A DNA stretch of 64,000 nucleotides. Origin: Sinorhizobium kostiense (GTDB lineage: Bacteria; Pseudomonadota; Alphaproteobacteria; Rhizobiales; Rhizobiaceae). A program made the position numbers and the translations under genes. Where the stretch lies: positions 248,001-312,000 of the forward strand of contig NZ_JAGILA010000003.1 in NCBI RefSeq assembly GCF_017874595.1. Reading direction: 5' to 3'. This document shows, one piece after another, positions 1 through 8,041 of this stretch. The first letter of the stretch is position 1. Every line of letters starts with the position of its first letter. The notes under the pieces were generated by a model. The model did no database searches, was not told where the DNA came from, and worked only from the letters and a program-made list of their open reading frames with translations.

Positions 1-51
1 GATCAACCGACTGATTACCGCGCTGCCACAACGGAGGCGAGCCTGAGATCA

Positions 52-77
52 AAAACCCTGACAGCTGTCAGGGTTTT
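52..77. promoter_or_regulatory. parS-like palindrome, distal copy
   Basis: A perfect 26-bp palindrome whose 18-bp core CCCTGACAGCTGTCAGGG is identical to the site at 19463-19480, at the 3' end of repB. repABC plasmids carry palindromic RepB-binding parS sites near the operon and sometimes further away, so this is inferred to be a second parS about 19.4 kb off. The AAAA/TTTT flanks could also form a hairpin terminator, so partition function is not certain. Confidence 0.55.
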
Positions 78-1429
78 CCCTCATCAAGAAGGACATTTGC
101 ATCAAAAGGGGAGAACGGAAACGTTCGCTCATGATCCACCCGTGACAGGATCCCTCCCGCAGTCAATGAGAAAGCAGTCAGCTTTGGTTTCGGCGAGCAA
201 GAGACACCCAGGAGCTTTCGGCAGGCCTGCCGCACGTTCGTATACGCCGCAAACTTGCTGCTGACTGCACGACCGACAAGGCACTTCAGCCGGTGAGCGC
301 GGGCGTCGACGCTCATCAAGAAGGTGCTCTCGCAGCAGGGAACTGAGGATGGTTGAGTGAATCGCGGCACTGTGGGCATCAGTATTCGCTTGAAGCTACA
401 AGAAAAAACTGCTGACGTTTTCGAAGCACGCGTGGTGCTTAGCCTCCCCGTCAGATGCGCATTGGGCTTTACTGCCGCCCGACATCATCCACCACCTCAG
501 TCGAAAAAGAGCCATTTACCATGGAGACCGCCGACGAAGAACTGATTAGGGACCGGCTATACGCTCTGGGAGAGAGCAGGGCGGCTAGACCGTGACAGTG
601 CTGGTGCTGGTTTCAAGCAGCGAAGGACATTCAGCCAACAGGGATATATGGCGTCGAGGTATTGCAGACTGCGGCGGTTCTTGGCGATCCCGACAAACCT
701 GCCATCAGGGCAGAGAAGGCGCCGAAATCCGCAGTGAGGAAGGCGCCAGATTGCGTGAAGCTGCTGAAGAGGAGCATCGTTTCCAAGAGCCGGCGCCAGC
801 GGGTTAGCGTGGATCAGGAGGCCGGCCGCCGCAGCATGCCCGGCAACTGCAGGCCGTCGGCCTTGAACAGCTTCTCCGCACACAATTCAGCCTCGACCTC
901 CGCGGGCATGCCGTGGGTCGGATCCTCGCTGCGCATGACCAATCCGTGAGATGATGGGCAACGAACTTCAAGAGCAGCGATCTCGTCGCAGGGCAGGGGA
1001 GGGGAGGGACGGTAGGACGTCGAGTTCCTCGGCCGGTGATGCATCGCTTGGCTGCTCCGATCTGCCGCGCGAGGGTTGTTGATCATGCGTGCAGCCCCCA
1101 GTGCCTCGTGCAATAGTTCCGAAAAACCCGTTCTGCTTGTTTGACGTCGACAGTGACCGTCGCTGCGGATTCAAAGAATTCCGAGTCTATCAGGACGCCG
1201 CTTTGCACGAGAGTGTGATCATCAGAAAAGACGGCGGGAGGCACCGTGCCCATCGCCTATGGATTATCTGCGCCTGTCGGGGTGTGATCGCCGCATCGAG
1301 GTTGAGCGGCGCCTGCCGCTGTCGAACAGGCCCAAATGGAGCCCGTCTCATCATCTCAATGCCGAACGCTGACGGACAAGAATGCTGCCGACTGGAGTCA
1401 AGTTCGGCCACTTCTTCACCATGCCGCCT
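78..1429. other. No recognisable gene (eroded region)
   Basis: Short overlapping open frames occur on both strands, but none has a convincing ribosome-binding site or looks like a protein family I know. The absence of one long frame, next to a decayed toxin-antitoxin pair, suggests degraded accessory DNA. No tRNA, CRISPR repeats or intact insertion sequence was seen. Confidence 0.5.
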
Positions 1430-1795
1430 CTATGTCTGTAGGTGAGAAGCCGTTACGCTTGAATAGCAGCGGTTCACCGTGCCTCTTTGCCAGCGCATTA
1501 GAAGAAGCAGTCGCCATAATTCAGACCTGCGGGAAGTCGCCCTTTGGCCGTCGCTGCGCCAGGCTCGCCGCCACGAGGAACTGCTCCGCGCGACGATTTC
1601 GACGCCCTTATCGAGGCACAGATCAAGCTCTGCGGTCGCTGCCTCGCCGAGGCAGGCCTCGATGACGATTGTGAGTTCCAGGAGTGTTGCGGCCCAGATG
1701 AAGCGTCGTGGAGCGTCGACGACCTTTTTGCTCGAAGGTTTCCGGTTCGGGCTCCTCGAAGGCGACGCGACGATGGCGGAGGCGTCGATGACCAT
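1430..1795 (-). pseudogene. vapC-like PIN toxin, frameshifted
   Basis: The minus strand begins MVIDASAIVA, the typical N-terminus of a PIN-domain VapC ribonuclease with its first acidic residue. Family-like sequence then continues in pieces across frames: EEPEPETFEQK, then VVDAPRRF, ATLLELTIVIEA and LGEAATAELDL, and finally NALAKRHGEPLLFK. At least two frameshifts, and a stop just before the last piece, prevent a full PIN domain. The order and spacing of the pieces match an intact VapC of about 130 residues. It is called a dead toxin gene; sequencing errors are unlikely to explain several shifts in 370 bp. Confidence 0.7.
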
Positions 1796-1960
1796 CAGTT
1801 GGGATCCCGTTCTCGTCATACTCCAAGATCTCATCTGCAGAGCGGTTGTCCAGCACCGGCAGCTTCGCCCATCGTCGACGACTGGCAGCAAGTTCTTCGA
1901 GAAGAAACGCAATACCTTGCCTTTGGGAGATGCCGCAGCCGCTCGTCCAGCGCGCGCCGA
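1796..1960 (-). pseudogene. vapB-like antitoxin remnant
   Basis: Directly upstream of the vapC remnant the minus strand encodes VLDNRSADEILEYDENGIP, the typical C-terminal tail of rhizobial VapB antitoxins, which usually ends with a stop overlapping the vapC start. Here the frame runs on past the expected stop, and the N-terminal DNA-binding part is unrecognisable. The pair therefore looks like an eroded vapBC module. Confidence 0.55.
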
Positions 1961-2417
1961 GTGGCCTTCGTAATCGTTCGTCAGTCGTTTCGGCCAGTGC
2001 CTTTGCCAGGCGTTTCCGTCAGGGCCATTGGCTGGTTTCTTGGTTCCTATTTGTCTACTTTCTACCTAGACTCTAGGCGCAAGCGGAGAATCAAGGTCTC
2101 GAACGCGGCGAGAACAAGGGGCACTTGGCGAAAAGCGCATCGCCTTCGCCGCAAAGTCGCACAATCAATACTTGGTCCCTATCGTAGTGAGCACGCGAAG
2201 AAATCGGCGTCCGGGTGACGGAAAGATAAGGCAGGTTGGTTTCCGTTTCCACGATTCAAGATGTTAATTCACATGGTTAATAAATCGTCATTGCTGCCGC
2301 AGAACGATTGAGGAGGATGCTGGCCTCGATCCACCAGTCATCTTGCTCGAGGGGTGTTATTGCGGCACCAGATTCTGTAAGAGCGTGCGATCAGACTCCA
2401 ACCAGGTAAACTTTCGT
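1961..2417. other. Intergenic, no gene seen
   Basis: No open frame here resembles a known protein. An AT-richer stretch at about 2255-2290 lies upstream of the plus-strand gene starting at 2418 and may hold its promoter, but no clear -35/-10 pair can be defended. Confidence 0.4.
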
Positions 2418-3776
2418 ATGGCGCTGCACAAAGACGAGATTCTGAACTCCCTTGCTGCTACTGCTAATGTCGCGCAGTTTGTGGCCTTCCGCCCTTTGGG
2501 AGGGCGCCTGGTTCAGAGTTATTGCAGGATTACCGGTTTTGAAGAAAACCACCGATTTCAGGACTCCAAGCAAGCGGTGGAAGCCCTCCTAGGTCGCAGT
2601 TCCGACCGAATGGTCAACGTTCGGAGCTACGAGCCGAACAGCCCCCGCAGCAGAGAGTTTGTATATGGCTTACGAACGGTCGAAGAGACTTTGGCAGTCC
2701 TCGATCGCTTGGCGGCGGAGGATCTCCACCTAATTGTAAATGAGACCATAGACATTCATGACGGCGGCGTATCCGGGGTTGTACAGGGCCAACTGATTGA
2801 ATTTGCTCCAGACGACACGCCACGCTGTGTGGAAAAACCAGGGGCTGCATCGTTGCCTCTCGCGATTGGACTGAACATCCTCAACACAGTTTATGGGCTT
2901 TCCGCAGAACTCTCGTTTGCGCAAGGCTCCCGCGTTGAATTCAGCATCCATCCTAAGCCGCGTGGTTACCATCAACGCCATACAATTGTATGGGAACTTG
3001 AACGCGATGCGCCGAGTTTCCTTCCCGCTGCACTAACCTGGCCGAACCGGTTTAGTCGCCATTTAGGGGACAAGGTCTTTGGCCTGCTCGTCGCCAACGC
3101 ATTGGGAGTTCCCGTGCCCCGAACGACGGTGATTGGCAGGCGTACGGCCCCCTTCACTTTCGGAAGAGACACGGGATCGTCAGAAGTCTGGACGCGGACT
3201 GCGCCCACCGAGCCGCAGCCAGGGCTCTACACGACCGTCAAGGGATGGTTGGATCCGTTCGCACTACTGTCATCGGAGGATCCCGACGGGTCAAATATTC
3301 GTTCGGTGATTTGCCAGTCGGCTGTACGAGCCGAGTTTTCCGGCGCGGCGGTAACCGGCCCGAATGGCCAAATCATCATCGAGGGGCGCCGAGGGGAGGG
3401 GGACCGATTCATGCTTGGTCTCCAATTGCCGGAAACGCTGCCGTCCTTCGTCGTTGAGAATGTTTCAGCCATATATGCTGTTCTAGCAAGCCGCCTCGGT
3501 CCTGTGCGGTTTGAATGGGTGCACGATGGCGATGTCGTTTGGATCGTTCAACTGCATTGTGGCGGGACGGGTACGACCGCGGACGTCATCGTTCCTGGCG
3601 ACGCCGACACGTGGGTAGAATTCGAAAGCTCTGCCGGATTGGACAAGTTGCGCAGTTTGTTGGCATCCCTGCCCCCAGGGGAGGGCATTCTGGTAGTCGG
3701 CCGTGTTGGACTTACAAGCCACGTTGCGGACTTGCTTCGGAAGGCAAATCGGCCATCCAAGCTGAAAGGCGTCTAA
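2418..3776 (+). CDS. PEP-utiliser/PPDK-like ATP-grasp protein
   Basis: A 452-residue protein. The middle part contains VICQSAVRAEFSG and later VRFEWVHDGDVVWIVQLH, which resemble the ATP-grasp nucleotide-binding half of PEP synthase and pyruvate phosphate dikinase (the segment that normally ends in a W-x(n)-LQ-R motif). The C-terminus, GILVVGRVGLTSHVADLLRK, resembles the swivelling phosphohistidine domain, whose motif is a glycine-rich turn followed by T-S-H. The first 150 residues are not recognised. It is shorter than PPDK or PpsA and lacks the PEP-binding barrel. The ATG at 2418 is preferred over an upstream TTG at 2343. It faces the HD gene and the PurZ-like operon, so a role in nucleotide or phosphoryl transfer is possible. 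Substrate unknown; family call moderate. Confidence 0.5.
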   Translation: MALHKDEILNSLAATANVAQFVAFRPLGGRLVQSYCRITGFEENHRFQDSKQAVEALLGRSSDRMVNVRSYEPNSPRSREFVYGLRTVEETLAVLDRLAAEDLHLIVNETIDIHDGGVSGVVQGQLIEFAPDDTPRCVEKPGAASLPLAIGLNILNTVYGLSAELSFAQGSRVEFSIHPKPRGYHQRHTIVWELERDAPSFLPAALTWPNRFSRHLGDKVFGLLVANALGVPVPRTTVIGRRTAPFTFGRDTGSSEVWTRTAPTEPQPGLYTTVKGWLDPFALLSSEDPDGSNIRSVICQSAVRAEFSGAAVTGPNGQIIIEGRRGEGDRFMLGLQLPETLPSFVVENVSAIYAVLASRLGPVRFEWVHDGDVVWIVQLHCGGTGTTADVIVPGDADTWVEFESSAGLDKLRSLLASLPPGEGILVVGRVGLTSHVADLLRKANRPSKLKGV

Positions 3777-3986
3777 CCGCTCCGGCATGTAGGAGAGGCG
3801 ACTGGTTCTCAGGAGCATCTCGTTAACGTTGGCTCATTGTTTTTTACGTGGAAGACAAAAAACATGGGTGGCATTGGCGCGTGGGGTCGCATAGCAAACT
3901 CCTATTGCTGCTTGCGGTTTTGCCCCACCCATCTGAATATCCCGCTCAGATAGCAGTACGGAAATGATTCGCCCTAGGATGTGTCG

Positions 3987-4535
3987 ATGAACGTTCAAGT
4001 CGCTGTCAAGATGAACTCAGGGCCGAGCATCATGCTTGCAAGCGGTACCTGGTTCGATCTCCTTGATCCGTGGCATAGCCACTTCACCATACAAGACATC
4101 GCTCAGGGCCTTTCAAACATATGTCGCTACGCCGGTCAGTGTAGGGATTTCTATTCGGTCGCAGAACATTCCTTGCATGTCTGTGATACGATAGGGGAGT
4201 TCAAACTCGAGGCATTGCTGCATGATGCTGCGGAAGCGTTCATTGGCGATATTACCAGGCCGCTCAAACAACTCCTTCCGGAGTATAAAGCCATCGAAGC
4301 TAACGTCGAAGCCGCGATTTACAGCCGTTTTAGCCTCAATCAGATGGCTACACCTCACGTTAAGCTGGCAGATCTGCGCGTGCTGGCGGCCGAGCAAGCG
4401 CAACTCATGCCTGTCGGAACTGACTACTGGGCCGCGCAGTCCGATGTTCGTCCTGCACCCGTCGCCGTAGAGTTTCTCTCCCCCTCCATCGCGCGCGAAC
4501 GCTTTCTCGCCAAATTTCATGAGTTAACGTGTTGA
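3987..4535 (+). CDS. HD-domain phosphohydrolase (YfbR/DatZ-like)
   Basis: A protein of 182 residues with the HD signature in order: H in SVAEHSLHV, the HD pair in LLHDAAEAF, and a distal D in KLADLRVLA. The opening (ASGTWFDLLDP, then IQDIAQGLSNICRYAGQ) is typical of the YfbR-type 5'-nucleotidase/phosphohydrolase group. That group includes the dATP-hydrolysing DatZ of phages that replace adenine with 2-aminoadenine. ATG 3987 has AGGA seven bases upstream and is preferred over GTG 3981. The gene converges on the DUF7002/PurZ-like operon. Hydrolysis of a deoxynucleoside mono- or triphosphate is the likely activity; which one cannot be read from sequence. Confidence 0.75.
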   Translation: MNVQVAVKMNSGPSIMLASGTWFDLLDPWHSHFTIQDIAQGLSNICRYAGQCRDFYSVAEHSLHVCDTIGEFKLEALLHDAAEAFIGDITRPLKQLLPEYKAIEANVEAAIYSRFSLNQMATPHVKLADLRVLAAEQAQLMPVGTDYWAAQSDVRPAPVAVEFLSPSIARERFLAKFHELTC

Positions 4536-4586
4536 GGGCGCTGCACGAGCCCATGTTCGTGCAGCTTTGCACCTCATCGTGATGAT

Positions 4587-5282
4587 TTACTCGTGCGGCC
4601 CGTCATCGAGGTCCGCTCCTGGGCGGCGCCACAGTTCAATTAATTGTCCGTTCGCAAAGCGGTGAGCTGATATCAAATGGTCCATGATATCGTGGACACC
4701 ATATGGCACCGTCAATTCCACTAGTGTGTCTTCGACCGCGCGCGTTTTCCGCCGCTCGCCGAAGGGGTAATCTGCGATCGGAAGGAATGTACCCCGGCCG
4801 CGAGGCTGAGGGTTCATAATGGTCGAACCGCTGTTGATCGGGCTGAGCAAGATGTTGTTCTGGTGCGAAGCCACAAGCGAGGCGGTATCCACTGTAAGGA
4901 TGGTTTGCGGATAGTCGCGGTACGCCTTGGCCTTCAGCAACCTCCACAAACGCTTCTTGTGAAGCCAGAAGAATGTTTTCTCGTTGAGCGTGCGATACCA
5001 TTGTTCTGGCCTCAGCCCGTCCTGTAGGCACTTTTCTAGAGCGCTGTCCGTCATGGGCTTGTTGTCGCGGATTACCGCATTTGGCAGACCGTTTTTTGAA
5101 ATTGTCACGCTTTCAGGGCGGCGCTGGGCTTCGATTTCCAAGCGTCGCGCGCCGTTGATTTCGTAGAGATCAAGGAGCGCCGTGGCGCTCAATAGGCCAC
5201 GCTCCTGTATAGAGGGAAATGCGCCATCCTCGGCCATATGGAAGAGCCGCGGGTACATCTGCAGTAGAAGGTCAATTTCCAT
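4587..5282 (-). CDS. DUF7002-like protein
   Basis: A 231-residue protein. Its N-terminal motif YPRLFHMAEDGAFPSIQERG, followed by LLSATALLDL, matches my memory of the DUF7002 group of uncharacterised bacterial proteins. The C-terminal half carries FLPIADYPFG and ELTVPYGVHDIMDHL. The chosen ATG lies two bases beyond the stop of the PurZ-like gene, so the two are almost certainly co-transcribed and translationally coupled. An upstream ATG at 5348 would overlap that gene by 64 bases. The repeated 'come forward and be modified' style of motif (HM, S, RG) is reminiscent of ADP-ribosyl- or phosphotransferase-like folds, but I cannot assign a reaction. Confidence 0.6.
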   Translation of the reverse strand: MEIDLLLQMYPRLFHMAEDGAFPSIQERGLLSATALLDLYEINGARRLEIEAQRRPESVTISKNGLPNAVIRDNKPMTDSALEKCLQDGLRPEQWYRTLNEKTFFWLHKKRLWRLLKAKAYRDYPQTILTVDTASLVASHQNNILLSPINSGSTIMNPQPRGRGTFLPIADYPFGERRKTRAVEDTLVELTVPYGVHDIMDHLISAHRFANGQLIELWRRPGADLDDGPHE

Positions 5283-5284
5283 CT

Positions 5285-6886
5285 TCAGTCTTTGCTTTCT
5301 CGCCGGTCGATCACGATGGCATTTGGCCCGAAATCTTTTGTAATCCAAGTGACCCTGGCACCAGTGACACGCTCGAGGTTCTGAACAAATGACTTGGTCT
5401 CGGCAGTCAGCCCGGCATACTCCGCCACGGTCTTGTTTGAAGCGTCAATGTAATCAGCGAACGTAAGCGCGATATCGGTTGCTCCATTCAGGACTGCGGA
5501 CCGTCGTGCTTGCTCCCAATCGAACTCTCCGATGCGCCTCTTTTTGCCTGACACGGTGCCCACTTCTGTTCCGGTGATATCCTCTTCCGGAACGCCGCTT
5601 CGCTTAGCGATGGTCGCAAAGTTAATTTCGTTCATCATCGGGCCAGAATTTCCACCCACGCGAATAGGATACGTTCTAGTTACCATGATCACGCGGCGCA
5701 CCCTTGATGGAGCGATGCCGGCGTCCGCCAAGCATCCTGACGCGGTCGTTTCCCTGGATGTGACATACGGGTAATGACCATGATGGATGCTCAGGTCTGT
5801 CCCCTGAGTCCCTTCGAGCAGAATGCGGTCGCCGCGCCGGTAGGCCTTCTCGAGCTCGACCTTCGTGCATCGGACAAACTGTTTGAATTCCGGTATATCT
5901 TGAGCGAGGCGAACCGGAGCATCGAAGTGAACCTTGTCGCCACGCCCGAGGATCTTCCTCGCAGTTGCAACACCGACCCCCTTCTTCGTTGAGCCGATTG
6001 CCTCAAGGCTTCCCATTTCGACCTTGACGTCCTCGTCTTCGATAACAATGGCCTGGGGGTCGATCGACAGTCGGTCTCCGGTAAGGCTCAGATCGGTGAT
6101 CTCCTTCAGGACCTGTTTAACAGAAAGTGTGGCGCCTGCACCAATCAGGAGCTTCGCCTCGGGATTTGATTGCGTTCCTGAAGGAAGCTGAATGTAGTCG
6201 TATTTTGGGAAGGAAACTTTGTGCCCGGCGTTCGGTCCACCGACCCGCATGAGAACTTGATACTCTTTTGCGATATGGGCACAGATGTTGCCTTTCCCTT
6301 CGCTGCCGAATTGTGCACCAACGAGAACATCAACGAGTGGTGGGATACCCTCCGGGAAGAGCTTTAGTCCGCTTGCCGCAAGGGCCAGGAGGGAAGCGGC
6401 ACTATTTTTGTGCGCATCCAGAACACGATCGGCTTTTGTCGCGAGTTCTTCAATGCTTCTTTCCGTCCCGTGAAGACGCGCTTCGTCGTAGCTTGCAAAT
6501 TCCTGCAATTCCGCGGGGCGTTCCAGGTAGCGTTTTCGGAGAATGCCAATCGGAGCTGTGAGGTGAATATGAATAAGCTGATTTTCGAATCTCGTACGAA
6601 AATGCTGTATTTGCTGCACAGTTCTAACGGCGTCGATCAACCAAATGGATCTTTCTAGATTGCCACCCGCGAGCGATAGGAACTCGTCAAGTACCCAGCG
6701 GCCCGATGTCTCCTCGTCGAGGTCCAATCCCAACTGAATGAGAGCTTCGCGACCGGCGTCAGGGGTCCGCTGCAGCAAGAGCTGTCGCGTGGATACCTTG
6801 CGAGCGCCGAAACGCGCTTCGAATTCCTTAACTAGAGCTGATTTTCCAACCGAGATGGGGCCAGAGATCAAAATTACATTGCACAT
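5285..6886 (-). CDS. P-loop kinase / PurZ-like adenylosuccinate synthetase fusion
   Basis: A 533-residue two-domain protein. Residues 1-180 form a P-loop kinase-like domain: Walker A GPISVGKS at 9-16 and an arginine-rich lid segment LRKRYLER near 117-123. Residues 185-533 are an adenylosuccinate synthetase domain of about 350 residues, in the short archaeal/PurZ range rather than the ~430 of E. coli PurA. The PurA loop WGDEGKGK reads FGSEGKGN, so the catalytic Asp13 equivalent is Ser195. The catalytic His is kept (NAGH, H222), as is EGTQGTDLSIHHG. In the GTP base-recognition motif TKLD the lysine is missing (TFAD). Ser at the Asp position is, from memory, a hallmark of phage PurZ, which condenses dGMP with aspartate on the way to 2-aminoadenine. 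It is therefore probably not a housekeeping purA. It heads an operon with the DUF7002-like gene. Confidence 0.8.
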   Translation of the reverse strand: MCNVILISGPISVGKSALVKEFEARFGARKVSTRQLLLQRTPDAGREALIQLGLDLDEETSGRWVLDEFLSLAGGNLERSIWLIDAVRTVQQIQHFRTRFENQLIHIHLTAPIGILRKRYLERPAELQEFASYDEARLHGTERSIEELATKADRVLDAHKNSAASLLALAASGLKLFPEGIPPLVDVLVGAQFGSEGKGNICAHIAKEYQVLMRVGGPNAGHKVSFPKYDYIQLPSGTQSNPEAKLLIGAGATLSVKQVLKEITDLSLTGDRLSIDPQAIVIEDEDVKVEMGSLEAIGSTKKGVGVATARKILGRGDKVHFDAPVRLAQDIPEFKQFVRCTKVELEKAYRRGDRILLEGTQGTDLSIHHGHYPYVTSRETTASGCLADAGIAPSRVRRVIMVTRTYPIRVGGNSGPMMNEINFATIAKRSGVPEEDITGTEVGTVSGKKRRIGEFDWEQARRSAVLNGATDIALTFADYIDASNKTVAEYAGLTAETKSFVQNLERVTGARVTWITKDFGPNAIVIDRRESKD

Positions 6887-7351
6887 AAAAACTCCCCTGA
6901 CAGTTGAACAAATGCCATTCCCTAAGCGACGATTAGTAAATCGTGATTCGTGCAGAAGTTGAAGAGCTTGCAGTCGTGGGAATGGTTCGCGGCGTTACCT
7001 ATTCAGAAGGTCCTACAAAGGGCAGGAACTCGGTCGTTAGGTTAATATGCGCTCGCTTTCCGGGCTTGTCGGGTGCACAGTTCTCATGGAGTGGGTCGTC
7101 GGGTCGCATCCGCCGTAGGATGCTGCCAACTCGCATGGCCTAGCGTTGAATTAGCAGATTGGGGCTGCGTATGAACAGATCTGTGAGTATATCCATTCTT
7201 TCCATAGGGTTTTCGGCGGAATAAATTAACATCTGTACTGACGTTTATAGAGAGAAAAGATAAATATATCGTCTGCGTCCTATAATCTTTATGTTAGATC
7301 GCAAATATTATCGAGGGAGCATACAACAATGGTCCTGTTTTGTTAATGATT
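6887..7351. other. AT-rich intergenic region
   Basis: No gene is recognised. The segment at 7190-7340 is clearly more AT-rich than its surroundings. The minus-strand promoter of the PurZ-like operon should lie in the part near 6890-7000, since the preceding methyltransferase gene ends at 7352 on the same strand. A short plus-strand frame at 6943-7143 has no family resemblance and is not called. Confidence 0.4.
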
Positions 7352-8041
7352 TCAGATGAACTGAAAAGCTGAGGCCCAGCCCAGCTTTGCATGGGCGGCG
7401 CTCAAATTAGTCACTGGTGAGGACGCATCATCACAAAATACTGCATCAGATATTAGCTGCATACCTGCAAGTTTTAGATACTCGTTTATAGAGCTTTGCC
7501 GATGCTTGAACGTCGCGGCCATGACGCTCCCATCCGCCGTTGGCAGCTTTGTAAGTTCATAGGGATGGGATGCATCGACATTTGAGATGAGGAGTAGACC
7601 TTTTGGCTTGAGCATTTGCATCATCATTCTCAAGGATATCCTATAGTCTTCGAGATGAGAAAGGACGCGCGTACACAGCACAACGTCAAACCGTGTGTTC
7701 GATCGGAACTCGGCGCTATCGGCGTGAATGAATTCAGATAAAGGGGCGCGAGCGCGGGCAATGGAGAGCATTCCTTGGCTTACATCGATGCCAACCGAAG
7801 ACCTAAAGTAAGGCTGTAGCTCTTTTAAATAAAATCCTGTCCCGCAACCCACGTCAAGAAGACTATCGCGTTCTGCATCGGTGTGTCTACCTATGGTGTT
7901 CAGTACAAATGGTGCCTCAGTTGAGCGCCAGAAGGCTTGCCATTTCCACTCATCATAGCGTACGGATGCCGCATCGTAGGCATCTGCGGGAGTTAGGACA
8001 TCCTTTCTGGAGTCGAGATGGGTTGGGGACGTGTGAATCAT
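7352..8041 (-). CDS. Class I SAM-dependent methyltransferase
   Basis: A protein of 229 residues with motif I LLDVGCGTGFYL, an acidic residue closing strand 2 (GIDVSQGML), motif III-like HADSAEF, FDVVLCTRVLSHL at strand 4, and LKPKGLLLISNVD at strand 5. This is the layout of small-molecule methyltransferases (Methyltransf_11/25 type). No DNA-methylase catalytic motif (NPPY or DPPY) is present. Its ATG overlaps the stop of the upstream DCD-fold gene by four bases (ATGA), so the two are translationally coupled. The substrate is unknown; in this setting a nucleotide is an attractive but unproven guess. Confidence 0.8.
   Translation of the reverse strand: MIHTSPTHLDSRKDVLTPADAYDAASVRYDEWKWQAFWRSTEAPFVLNTIGRHTDAERDSLLDVGCGTGFYLKELQPYFRSSVGIDVSQGMLSIARARAPLSEFIHADSAEFRSNTRFDVVLCTRVLSHLEDYRISLRMMMQMLKPKGLLLISNVDASHPYELTKLPTADGSVMAATFKHRQSSINEYLKLAGMQLISDAVFCDDASSPVTNLSAAHAKLGWASAFQFI

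Noticed and set aside
78-1429. Several 60-118 codon frames near the window start as genes
   Set aside because: They overlap on both strands, lack ribosome-binding sites, and match no family I recognise.
5285-6886. Housekeeping purA moved to the plasmid
   Set aside because: The length, the Asp-to-Ser change, the missing GTP-specificity lysine and the fused kinase-like domain do not fit a normal PurA.
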